Source: DASRDS01 sp035569435 (GTDB lineage: Bacteria; Gemmatimonadota; Gemmatimonadetes; Gemmatimonadales; Gemmatimonadaceae). Taken from it: a stretch of 7,019 nt of DNA. The position numbers and the translations under genes are program-made. Every line of letters begins with the position of its first letter. Within the stretch, counting starts at the first letter, position 1. The notes beneath the pieces were generated by a model. That model was not told the DNA's origin. It searched no databases and saw only the letters and a program-made list of their open reading frames with translations. The stretch is from assembly GCA_035569435.1 (NCBI GenBank), contig DATMNB010000275.1, positions 1 to 7,019 of the forward strand, given 5' to 3'. Below, one piece after another: positions 1 through 5,497 of the stretch.

Positions 1-791
1 TCACGCAGCCCGATATCGTCGGCGCCCTCGGCAACGAGGGTCAGCGTGCCCGTTGCCGGCTCCCGAATCGTCGCATCCCGTGCCGGGGCGGTGAGCACGA
101 CCGTGGGCGGCGCGTCCACGATAGGATCGAGCACGATCAACCGCTCGAACTGGCGGTCGACGAGCCGCACCGCCGCCGGCGACGCCGGCATGGTCACATC
201 TTTCCGCCACCCACGTCGTCCCTGGAGCGCGACCGCACTTCCCACGAGCGCGGGAATCGTCGACGGGTCCGACAACTCGTGTGCAGGCAGTCGCGCGTAC
301 GTCGGCGGGGTGACTCGCGCGGTGAGCGGCGTCAGGCGATTCGACGCGTCGCCGACCGTGGCGGTAAGCCGCCGATAGCTGGCGGCTGGCACGAACGTCG
401 CGGCCGCGAGCGCGAGCAACGGCACGCCGGCGGTACGAATGACCGCCCGTCCCACCATGGTACCGACGTTGACCGCCGCCACGGCCGCGGTCCGCGCGCC
501 ATCGTTGGTGCCCGAGTATTGAGGGTCGACAGCGGTCACCAGCGCATATTGGAGTGCCGGCGCTTGCTCTTCGACCCAGAGTGCCACCCGCCGCATCGAT
601 CCCGCGTACCGGCCGCGCCAGAGCACGGCCATGATGGCCAGTGCGGCGCATCCAACCGCGGCGCGTGGCGATGCGAAGAGGCGATAGACGAGCAGGCCGG
701 CGGCCGCGCCCCACGACCCGGCCGCCACGACGATGGCGCCCGTCAGCGCCGCGCGGGCACGCGCCGCAACCGCGCCAGGCTGGGTTGCCAC
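1..791 (-). CDS. DUF4175-like membrane protein, N-terminal 263 residues (3' end outside window)
   Basis: Start is a GTG (789-791) that shares its G with the TAG stop of the upstream BatA-like gene (TAGTG overlap). A GAGGTG ribosome site lies 10 nt upstream (802-807). The frame stays open to the left edge, so the protein is partial. Visible order: hydrophobic segments at about residues 17-38 and 43-57, an amphipathic stretch with WVEEQAP (72-78), a third hydrophobic segment at about 120-137, then an exported-looking beta-rich region. That region carries the V-TPPTYARLPA signature (160-170), a GSAVALQG turn (184-191), and later PARDATI (236-242) and DDIGLR (258-263). The pattern of three membrane helices followed by PP-x-Y and DD-x-GL motifs matches DUF4175-family proteins of moxR operons as I remember them. 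The biochemical role of the family is unknown. By position it is probably an envelope partner of the MoxR/DUF58/BatA proteins. Family call is fairly confident; function is inference. Confidence 0.72.
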   Translation of the reverse strand, partial: MATQPGAVAARARAALTGAIVVAAGSWGAAAGLLVYRLFASPRAAVGCAALAIMAVLWRGRYAGSMRRVALWVEEQAPALQYALVTAVDPQYSGTNDGARTAAVAAVNVGTMVGRAVIRTAGVPLLALAAATFVPAASYRRLTATVGDASNRLTPLTARVTPPTYARLPAHELSDPSTIPALVGSAVALQGRRGWRKDVTMPASPAAVRLVDRQFERLIVLDPIVDAPPTVVLTAPARDATIREPATGTLTLVAEGADDIGLR

Positions 792-1765
792 TAGAGTGTC
801 GCACCTCGGCGGCGCACGACAATCTCCGCGACCGCCAGCAGGAACGCGACGCCGAGCAGCCACGGAAGGAGTGGCACGGGGGGCACGGCGTCACTTCGCA
901 CCGCGTGTGCGGCGACACGGACGGGCCCATGACCGCGCAGCGCGTCGATGGCCGATGCGTCCGCGGCCAGCGTTCCTGTCCCACCACATGGCGCACGCAT
1001 GGCGTGCTCGAATCGCAGGTACTCGAGACGCAGGACGACATCGCCCGCCGTTGGCACCGCGACCGCGACGTCGCGCTCGCACCCCTGCTGGACCGCGGCC
1101 GGCTCCCCATCCACCCACCGTGCGATCACGCGTCCCTCGGTGCGATCCAGCCGCCATCGCCGCTCGAACGGCGCCACGACCGCGACGCCCGCGGCGACGA
1201 CTGCGCCAACCGTGTCGGGCACAGCCCGAGCCACCGTGCCAGGCGCGTGCCCATCCGCCGGCCAGTGCACGACTGCCGGCGTCGGGGCGGAGTCGGTCCG
1301 CGGGGCGGCCGCGCGTACCAGCTGGATCGCCCCCGGCCAGAGCGTCCGAATTGAATCGGTCGCGGCGTCGAACGCTCCGGTGGTCAGCGGTGAGACGATA
1401 CTCAACTCGAGCGAGTCCGCATGGTCCCGCATCCACGCGGCGGTCCGCAGCGCGCCGACCAGTGCCGCCGAGATCGATCCCGAGTCGACGGCCACAATGC
1501 GGTAGACGGGCACACGGGCCGGCCGCAGCACCGGCCGCGCGAACGCCGCGCCGATCACCAGCAGCAAACACACCCGGAGCAGCAGCAACAGGGGATCGTC
1601 TGGCCGCCGCGCCATCGTCGGCACTGCCGCGTCCCCCTCCGGGACGAAGCGCGCCGTCGGCAGCGGCTGACTCGGCGGCTGCCGCGTCACGATGAAGTGC
1701 AGTATCACCGCGCCGACCGCGGCTGCCAGGGCGACGGCAAGATAGAGAGGGGCTAGCAGGGTCAT
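791..1765 (-). CDS. BatA N-terminal domain membrane protein (324 aa)
   Basis: Start chosen at ATG 1763-1765 because the BatA N-terminal domain begins exactly there (MTLLAPLYLAVALAA). The open frame runs upstream to 1843, but that part lies inside the DUF58 gene. No clear ribosome site is seen; the start is 7 nt after the DUF58 stop, so translational coupling is likely. Residues 1-26 form the first membrane helix. Residues 38-42 (ARFVP) match the conserved R-F position of the domain, and 58-78 form the second helix ending in FARPVL. This helix-loop-helix is the classic Bat/aerotolerance N-terminal domain. Residues 88-150 look like a shortened vWA-type segment (VDSGSIS at 93-99, SLELSIVSPL at 118-127) with no D-x-S-x-S metal site. 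A soluble domain follows, then a C-terminal helix at about 297-317 with a basic RRR tail. Probably a membrane anchor or partner of the MoxR ATPase. It lacks the long DUF4159 region of some relatives. Confidence 0.82.
   Translation of the reverse strand: MTLLAPLYLAVALAAAVGAVILHFIVTRQPPSQPLPTARFVPEGDAAVPTMARRPDDPLLLLLRVCLLLVIGAAFARPVLRPARVPVYRIVAVDSGSISAALVGALRTAAWMRDHADSLELSIVSPLTTGAFDAATDSIRTLWPGAIQLVRAAAPRTDSAPTPAVVHWPADGHAPGTVARAVPDTVGAVVAAGVAVVAPFERRWRLDRTEGRVIARWVDGEPAAVQQGCERDVAVAVPTAGDVVLRLEYLRFEHAMRAPCGGTGTLAADASAIDALRGHGPVRVAAHAVRSDAVPPVPLLPWLLGVAFLLAVAEIVVRRRGATL
802..807 (-). promoter_or_regulatory. Ribosome binding site of the DUF4175-like gene
   Basis: GAGGTG on the minus strand, 10 nt before the GTG at 789-791 and inside the last codons of the BatA-like gene. 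It decides the GTG start of a gene that has no nearby ATG: the first in-frame ATG would be at about residue 54, after the first membrane helix. Confidence 0.65.
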
Positions 1766-1772
1766 GGCCGAC

Positions 1773-2672
1773 TCAGCCGGCCAGGCCAGTCGTGATGCGG
1801 CGGACGGCTCGTGCCGACATCTCGTCGGTCGCGATGAGCGCATAGGTCGCGCCCACCGCCCGCCAGCCGCGCGACAGCTCGTCGCGCCACGCGGAGAACC
1901 GCGCCACGTACGCGGCCCGCGTCGCGCCGCTCAACGGTCGCCGGAGCGCCGGTTGCTCCGGGTCCGCCACGAGCGCCTGTGACCACGGCGGGTCGAGCTC
2001 CTCGCGCGCGACGACGTGCACGGCGACGCACTCGCCGCCGGCCCGCACCAGTTCTCCGCCCGTGGCGATGAGCGCGCTCTCGTCGGCCGGGCGGTTGGCC
2101 AGGAAGTCCGACACGACGACGAGACGCCCAGCGCGCGCCAGCAGCGCGCGGGCGGCCGTCATGGCGGTCGTCAGCGGCGGCGTGCCCTCGGGAGCCACAC
2201 TGGCCAACGTCGACGCGATGTCGCCGATGATCCCGCGTCTCGTGCGCGGCGAAACCGTGAGTGGTCCGCTGGCGATGCCCGCCACGGCGCCAACTGGGTC
2301 GCCCGATCCGTGCGCCACCGCCGCGAGTCCCACCGCCAGCCGGCACGCCTGCGCCCACTTGGCGAGTCCGGGCACCGGATACGCCATCGACGCGCTGGCG
2401 TCCACCACGAGCATCGTCGGCAGAATCGCCTGCTCCTCCGCCAACCGGACGTACGCGCGATCGGTGCGCGCCAGCAGTTTCCAATCGAGCTGCCGCGGGT
2501 CGTCCCCCTGACGGTAGGCCCGGTATTCGGTGAACTCGGCCCCCGAGCCCCGGCGCGTCGATACATGGGCTCCCGTTGGGCCGCCCGGCACCCGCCGCCG
2601 CGGCGTCCACCGCACGCCGCGCAGGTCATCGAGCAATGCGCTGTATGCAGCGAGCGCGGTCCCGTAGTCCAA
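1773..2672 (-). CDS. DUF58 domain protein with vWA-type MIDAS (299 aa)
   Basis: Soluble, short-form DUF58 protein without membrane helices. Residues 34-40 (GAHVSTR), 43-51 (SGAEFTEYR) and 55-64 (QGDDPRQLDW) are the conserved DUF58 core, followed by ARTDRAYVRLAEE (68-80). The strand TMLVVDASASM (86-96) gives the metal-site motif D91-x-S93-x-S95. A Thr in PEGTPPLTT (T164, T168 or T169) and D189 in VVVSDF complete a normal MIDAS set, so metal binding should be intact. Start is TTG (2670-2672), the only start codon between the moxR stop and the conserved core apart from a later TTG at residue 13. It lies just 3 nt after the moxR TAG, in the same frame. DUF58 proteins pair with MoxR ATPases; they are thought to be adaptors that couple ATPase work to envelope targets. 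The gene is followed after 7 nt by the BatA-like gene. Confidence 0.9.
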   Translation of the reverse strand: MDYGTALAAYSALLDDLRGVRWTPRRRVPGGPTGAHVSTRRGSGAEFTEYRAYRQGDDPRQLDWKLLARTDRAYVRLAEEQAILPTMLVVDASASMAYPVPGLAKWAQACRLAVGLAAVAHGSGDPVGAVAGIASGPLTVSPRTRRGIIGDIASTLASVAPEGTPPLTTAMTAARALLARAGRLVVVSDFLANRPADESALIATGGELVRAGGECVAVHVVAREELDPPWSQALVADPEQPALRRPLSGATRAAYVARFSAWRDELSRGWRAVGATYALIATDEMSARAVRRITTGLAG

Positions 2673-2675
2673 CCC

Positions 2676-3698
2676 CTACACCCGGACGCCGCTCGCCGGC
2701 ATCGGCACGGTCGCCACCAACTCGTTCACGATCTGCTCGGGCGTCATCCCCTCCGCTTCAGCCGCGAAACTCAACAGAATCCGGTGCCGCAGCACCGGTA
2801 GCGCGACCCGCTGCAGATCGGCGGGCCCAACCTGGAGCCGTCCCTGGAGCAGCGCGTGCGCCTTGGCGCCCAGAATCAGCGCCTGGCCAGCCCGCGGCCC
2901 CGCGCCCCACCGCACGTAGCGTTTCACGCCGGGGAGCGCGGTTGGCGCATCGGGCCGTGATGCCCGCACCAGGGCGGCCGCGTACCGCAGCGCCGGCTCG
3001 GCGGCCGCGACATCGCGCACCAATCGTTGCAGCGCCAGGGCATCCTCGCCGGTCAGCACGGGAAACAATGGTTCGTTGACCACGCCGGTCGTCGTGCGCA
3101 GAATGGCCACTTCCTCGGCCTCGTCCGGATAGCCGACCCGAATGTCGAACAGAAACCGATCGAGTTGGGCCTCGGGCAGCGGGTACGTGCCCTCCTGTTC
3201 GATGGGATTCTGCGTCGCCAGCACGAAGAACGGCTCGGGCAGGACACGGGTCTCCCCGGCGGCTGTCACCCGATGCTCCTGCATCGCCTCGAGCAGCGCG
3301 GCCTGCGTCCGGGGCGGCGTGCGGTTGATCTCATCGGCCAGCAGGATGTTTGTGAAGACCGGTCCTTCCACGAAGCGGAATGACCGCTGCCGTGTGACGG
3401 GGTCCTCTTCCATGATCTCCGTGCCGGTCACGTCACTGGGCACGAGATCGGGCGTGAACTGCACGCGGCGGAAGTCCAGATGCGTGGCTTCGGCGATCGA
3501 ACGCACGAGCAGCGTCTTGGCCAATCCGGGCACGCCGACCAGCAACGCGTGGCCGCCGGCCAGGAGGGTCATGAGGACTTCCTCGATGACCCCGCGTTGC
3601 CCGACAATCCGCTTGGCGACTTCCTCGCGCAGCGCTTGGGCGGCGGCCATCAATCGGTCACGACTCTGCGCCGAGGGCGCCTCCACGACGTTGGTCAT
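2676..3698 (-). CDS. moxR: MoxR-family AAA+ ATPase (340 aa)
   Basis: Full-length MoxR ATPase. Walker A is GVPGLAKT (55-62), Walker B is LLADE (119-123) followed by INRTPPRTQAALLEAMQE, sensor 1 is ATQNP (161-165), the arginine-finger region is LPEAQLDRF (174-182), and sensor 2 is GAGPRAGQA (265-273) in the C-terminal lid domain. All key residues are present, so ATP hydrolysis and ring assembly are expected. Length is typical for the family. Known relatives act as chaperone-like motors with vWA-domain partners, in cofactor insertion or envelope stress tolerance; the client here cannot be read from sequence. ATG start at 3696-3698 has no good ribosome site at normal spacing, but a TAGTAT box ends 6 nt before it, which would fit a leaderless or nearly leaderless message. 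First gene of the moxR-DUF58-BatA-DUF4175 operon. Confidence 0.95.
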   Translation of the reverse strand: MTNVVEAPSAQSRDRLMAAAQALREEVAKRIVGQRGVIEEVLMTLLAGGHALLVGVPGLAKTLLVRSIAEATHLDFRRVQFTPDLVPSDVTGTEIMEEDPVTRQRSFRFVEGPVFTNILLADEINRTPPRTQAALLEAMQEHRVTAAGETRVLPEPFFVLATQNPIEQEGTYPLPEAQLDRFLFDIRVGYPDEAEEVAILRTTTGVVNEPLFPVLTGEDALALQRLVRDVAAAEPALRYAAALVRASRPDAPTALPGVKRYVRWGAGPRAGQALILGAKAHALLQGRLQVGPADLQRVALPVLRHRILLSFAAEAEGMTPEQIVNELVATVPMPASGVRV

Positions 3699-3704
3699 GA
3701 CGGA

Positions 3705-3733
3705 ATACTAGCGCAATCCGCCCTCTCCAAAAG
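3705..3733 (-). promoter_or_regulatory. Candidate promoter for the moxR operon
   Basis: Minus-strand TAGTAT (3705-3710) is a reasonable -10 box. A T-rich -35 candidate lies around 3726-3733 (CTTTTGGA read on the minus strand), 15-17 nt upstream depending on the register chosen; its match to TTGACA is poor. The -10 box ends 6 nt before the moxR ATG, so transcription would begin at or next to the start codon. That agrees with the missing Shine-Dalgarno. Read from motif spacing only. Confidence 0.35.
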
Positions 3734-3738
3734 TCCCG

Positions 3739-3748
3739 CGCACGTGCG
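3739..3748. repeat. Perfect 10-bp palindrome with CACGTG core
   Basis: CGCACGTGCG equals its own reverse complement and sits immediately upstream of the candidate moxR -35 region. It could be an operator half-spacer or simply chance in GC-rich DNA. No second copy was noticed in the window. Confidence 0.4.
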
Positions 3749-3751
3749 TCC

Positions 3752-3771
3752 CACTCGCAAACACACGAGCG
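3752..3771 (-). other. Weak hairpin after the DUF1269 gene
   Basis: On minus-strand RNA, CGCUCG (3766-3771) can pair with CGAGUG (3752-3757) across an 8-nt loop, with one G-U pair. It lies 12 nt after the DUF1269 stop. No U-tract follows, so it is not a canonical intrinsic terminator. Whether transcription stops between the stress cassette and moxR is not settled by the sequence. Confidence 0.2.
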
Positions 3772-3783
3772 CGGATGCCCTCC

Positions 3784-4347
3784 CTACTTCACCGGCGCGC
3801 GCTGCGCTGCCATGGTCTGCTGCACCTTGTCGGCCTGCTGCGGTGTCAGGGTCGTACGCAGCACTGTGCCGCCGTACCCACGGAAACGCTCGGCGACAAC
3901 GACCGGGTCCCCCGTCCGAATCACCGCGAAGACCGCGGACGCGCCTGGCCGGATGACACCGCCCACCTGCTTCACGAAGTCCTCCGGCACGCCGTAGTCG
4001 TCCTTCCAGTCCGCGGCGTCGTCAGCGCCGGCGACCGCGCCGATCGAGCCAAAGCCGAGCGCGCCCACACCGACAACTGCTGCCGCGGCGGCCGCGCTGA
4101 CGCCCGCTGTGAACGGGGCGGCGATGATCGCGCCCAGAAGACCGCCCAGGAGTCCCCCCACTGCCCCACCCTGTTTGCTCGTGGGCTGCACGCTCTGGTC
4201 GATGCGCAGCTTGCCGTCGTCGGTCCGATAGACTGCCACCGCGTCGTCCAGGTCGATCGTCCAGTCTTCATCCAGTGTCTGGAGTTGGCCCAGAATCTCC
4301 GACGCGCGATGCTTGCCGTCGAACCCCACTACGATCAGGTCCTGCAT
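3784..4347 (-). CDS. DUF1269 domain protein (187 aa)
   Basis: N-terminus MQDLIVVGFDGKHRASEIL (1-19), then LDEDWTIDLDDAVAVYR (25-41) and a D-G-K turn (44-46), matches the DUF1269 fold (a small alpha/beta unit reading 'D-L-I-V-V-G-F-D'). A long Gly/Ala-rich hydrophobic stretch follows (about 61-108, GGAVGGLLGGLLG onward), probably membrane-associated as in relatives. A soluble C-terminal part includes DYGVPEDFVKQV (117-128), PGASAVFAVI (135-144) and GGTVLRTTL (159-167). ATG at 4345-4347 is preferred over GTG 6 nt upstream because GGAGAA (4354-4359) is well spaced only for the ATG. It lies 30 nt after the HdeD-like gene and is likely the last gene of that cassette. The molecular function of DUF1269 is unknown; such proteins are often annotated as membrane proteins of stress loci. 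Confidence 0.85.
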   Translation of the reverse strand: MQDLIVVGFDGKHRASEILGQLQTLDEDWTIDLDDAVAVYRTDDGKLRIDQSVQPTSKQGGAVGGLLGGLLGAIIAAPFTAGVSAAAAAAVVGVGALGFGSIGAVAGADDAADWKDDYGVPEDFVKQVGGVIRPGASAVFAVIRTGDPVVVAERFRGYGGTVLRTTLTPQQADKVQQTMAAQRAPVK

Positions 4348-4353
4348 AATCAC

Positions 4354-4359
4354 TTCTCC
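4354..4359 (-). promoter_or_regulatory. Ribosome binding site that sets the DUF1269 start
   Basis: GGAGAA on the minus strand. Its GGAG core is 8 nt before ATG 4345-4347 but only 2 nt before the alternative GTG at 4351-4353, so the ATG (MQDL...) is the more likely start. Confidence 0.6.
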
Positions 4360-4377
4360 GGTTTGAATAGCGTGCGA

Positions 4378-4962
4378 TTAGTTGACCGAGGCGCCGAGCG
4401 CGCTCCGGACGTTCTGCTGGGTCGCCTTGAGCTTGCCGGCGCCAATCAGCATGAGAATGCCTCCCACAATGCCGAAGCCCGCGATCAGCCCCATGATCGC
4501 CGCGAGCGTTGCCGGCTGATACACGAGCGCGTAGACGCCGGCCACGACGCTCAACACGCCGAGCGCCATCGTCCAGCCCCACGACAGGTTCGCCGAGCGC
4601 TGCTGGAGCGCGAGGTAGACCTCCACGAACCCGGTGAGCAAGAGCCACCAGCTCGCCCACACCACCGCGAACGCCAGCGACAGGACGGGGTAGTCGTACA
4701 ACGCGAAGACGCCGAAGAGTGCGCTGACGATGCCGCCGAGCAGCATCAGCCACCATTGCTTGACATATGGGCGCACGTCGAAGGCGTGCACGATGTTCGT
4801 GATGCCGTCGATCAGCGCCCAGATGGCAATCACCAGCGCGAACGCCGCGACGGACTCGAGCGGCCGCGCCAGGATGAACACGCCGAGGGCGATCGCCAAA
4901 ATGCCGCGCAGCACAATGCCCCACCACGCACGGTTGAGTACGCTTCCGAAATCACTTGCCAC
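4378..4962 (-). CDS. HdeD/DUF308 family membrane protein (194 aa)
   Basis: Six hydrophobic helices at about residues 13-32, 37-60, 70-88, 93-119, 128-147 and 152-175, with a short N-terminus and a basic then polar C-terminal tail. RAWWGIVLRGILAIALGV (11-28), the ARP turn (32-34), WALIDGITNI (48-57), WWLMLLGGIVSALFGV (70-85) and YPVLSL (91-96) follow the HdeD pattern of paired helices with W-x-L-L-x-G-I repeats. Length is usual for the family. The E. coli prototype HdeD is an inner-membrane protein linked to acid resistance at high cell density; acid resistance here is only inference. Start is GTG (4960-4962) with AGGAGG 5 nt upstream. The first 11 nt overlap the end of the coiled-coil gene, so the two are probably translationally coupled. 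Confidence 0.9.
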   Translation of the reverse strand: MASDFGSVLNRAWWGIVLRGILAIALGVFILARPLESVAAFALVIAIWALIDGITNIVHAFDVRPYVKQWWLMLLGGIVSALFGVFALYDYPVLSLAFAVVWASWWLLLTGFVEVYLALQQRSANLSWGWTMALGVLSVVAGVYALVYQPATLAAIMGLIAGFGIVGGILMLIGAGKLKATQQNVRSALGASVN

Positions 4963-5413
4963 GGCGACCTCCTGTGGCAGCGTTTGGTTCCTCGACGCTC
5001 ACGAGCTCGTGCAGCGCTCGATCAAAGTTCGACTTGGCGCCCTGCCATTCCGCGGCGGCGGCCTGCCGGAGCGTTGTCGCCTGTGCCGCCAGTGCGTCCC
5101 GCTTCACTCTGAGCTGGTCGGCGACGGTCTCCAGGCGCTGCCGCGCCGGTGCCGCTTCGACCGCGGCCTGCGCCTTGATCACCGCGATCCTGTCATCCGT
5201 GTCGCGCGCGATCGCCGCGGTGTGCGCCTGGAGCTCATCACGGTACTGCGTGAGCTCGGCGCGGATCTGGCCGAGCTTGGCCTCGGCCTGCGCGCGCGCC
5301 GCGCCACGGGCCACGGTGACCGCGTGCTCCGCGATCACGAGATCGCTCTCGAGTCGCGCGATCTCGCGACTCGTGGCGTCGACGGCCTCGCGCCGACGCG
5401 TCATCGTTGTCAT
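4952..5413 (-). CDS. Charged coiled-coil protein of unknown function (153 aa)
   Basis: No confident family match. No signal peptide or membrane helix is visible. Nearly the whole length is predicted helical and rich in Ala, Arg, Glu and Gln. Heptad-like segments run from about residue 14 to 68 (SREIARLESDLVIAEHAV..., AKLGQIRAELTQYRDELQ) and from about 84 to 137 (RQRLETVADQLRVKRDALAAQ... then AAAEWQGAKSNFDRALHEL). The tail (141-153) is disordered and basic (GGRRGK). The late W-x-x-A-K-x-x-F-D-R-A-L pattern recalls small coiled-coil stress proteins annotated as sll1863-like, but I hold that loosely. Start is ATG 5411-5413 with AGGAGG 4 nt upstream; the ATG at 5402-5404 is too far from that site (13 nt). 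It is the first gene of the cassette with HdeD and DUF1269, so a stress or envelope role is a contextual guess. Confidence 0.7.
   Translation of the reverse strand: MTTMTRRREAVDATSREIARLESDLVIAEHAVTVARGAARAQAEAKLGQIRAELTQYRDELQAHTAAIARDTDDRIAVIKAQAAVEAAPARQRLETVADQLRVKRDALAAQATTLRQAAAAEWQGAKSNFDRALHELVSVEEPNAATGGRRGK
4968..4973 (-). promoter_or_regulatory. Ribosome binding site of the HdeD-like gene
   Basis: AGGAGG on the minus strand, 5 nt before GTG 4960-4962 and embedded in the last codons of the coiled-coil gene. It supports the GTG start and coupled translation. Confidence 0.75.
5350..5373. repeat. Perfect 9-bp inverted repeat inside the coiled-coil gene
   Basis: CGAGTCGCG (5350-5358) and CGCGACTCG (5365-5373) are perfect reverse complements separated by 6 nt. 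The hairpin would form in the coiled-coil mRNA about 40-64 nt after the start codon, in the codons for residues 14-22. It may be chance from Ser/Arg/Glu codons. Confidence 0.5.
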
Positions 5414-5417
5414 ACAT

Positions 5418-5423
5418 CCTCCT
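5418..5423 (-). promoter_or_regulatory. Ribosome binding site of the coiled-coil gene
   Basis: AGGAGG on the minus strand, 4 nt before ATG 5411-5413. An out-of-frame ATG at 5415-5417 sits too close to it to be the intended start. Confidence 0.65.
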
Positions 5424-5497
5424 GTAGCGGGTGTCCGGGGAGATGTACGTACGATGGGGGCTCGACCCGTAGTACTTTTTTTCGATCACCGTATGCG

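Noticed and set aside
1..1110. 369-codon minus-strand open frame and a 320-codon plus-strand frame at 733-1695
   Set aside because: Both are Arg/Ala/Gly/Pro-rich shadows in the wrong frame of the DUF4175-like and BatA-like genes, which show recognisable helices, motifs and proper start overlaps.
1762..2610. 282-codon minus-strand frame overlapping the DUF58 gene
   Set aside because: It is a frame-shifted shadow; the DUF58 core and the metal-site motif are in the other frame.
3752..3771. Intrinsic terminator between the DUF1269 gene and moxR
   Set aside because: The stem is short with a G-U pair and no U-tract follows, so I keep it only as a weak hairpin.
3775..5112. The longest open frame in the window, 445 codons on the plus strand
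   Set aside because: It is antisense to three well-supported minus-strand genes (DUF1269, HdeD, coiled-coil). Its product is Arg/His/Ala/Asp-rich low-complexity text with no domain, typical of an antisense frame in GC-rich coding DNA.
5238..5489. Small minus-strand frame containing the ATG at 5415-5417
   Set aside because: It overlaps the coiled-coil gene out of frame, its ATG is too close to the AGGAGG, and its product is Arg-rich and without features.
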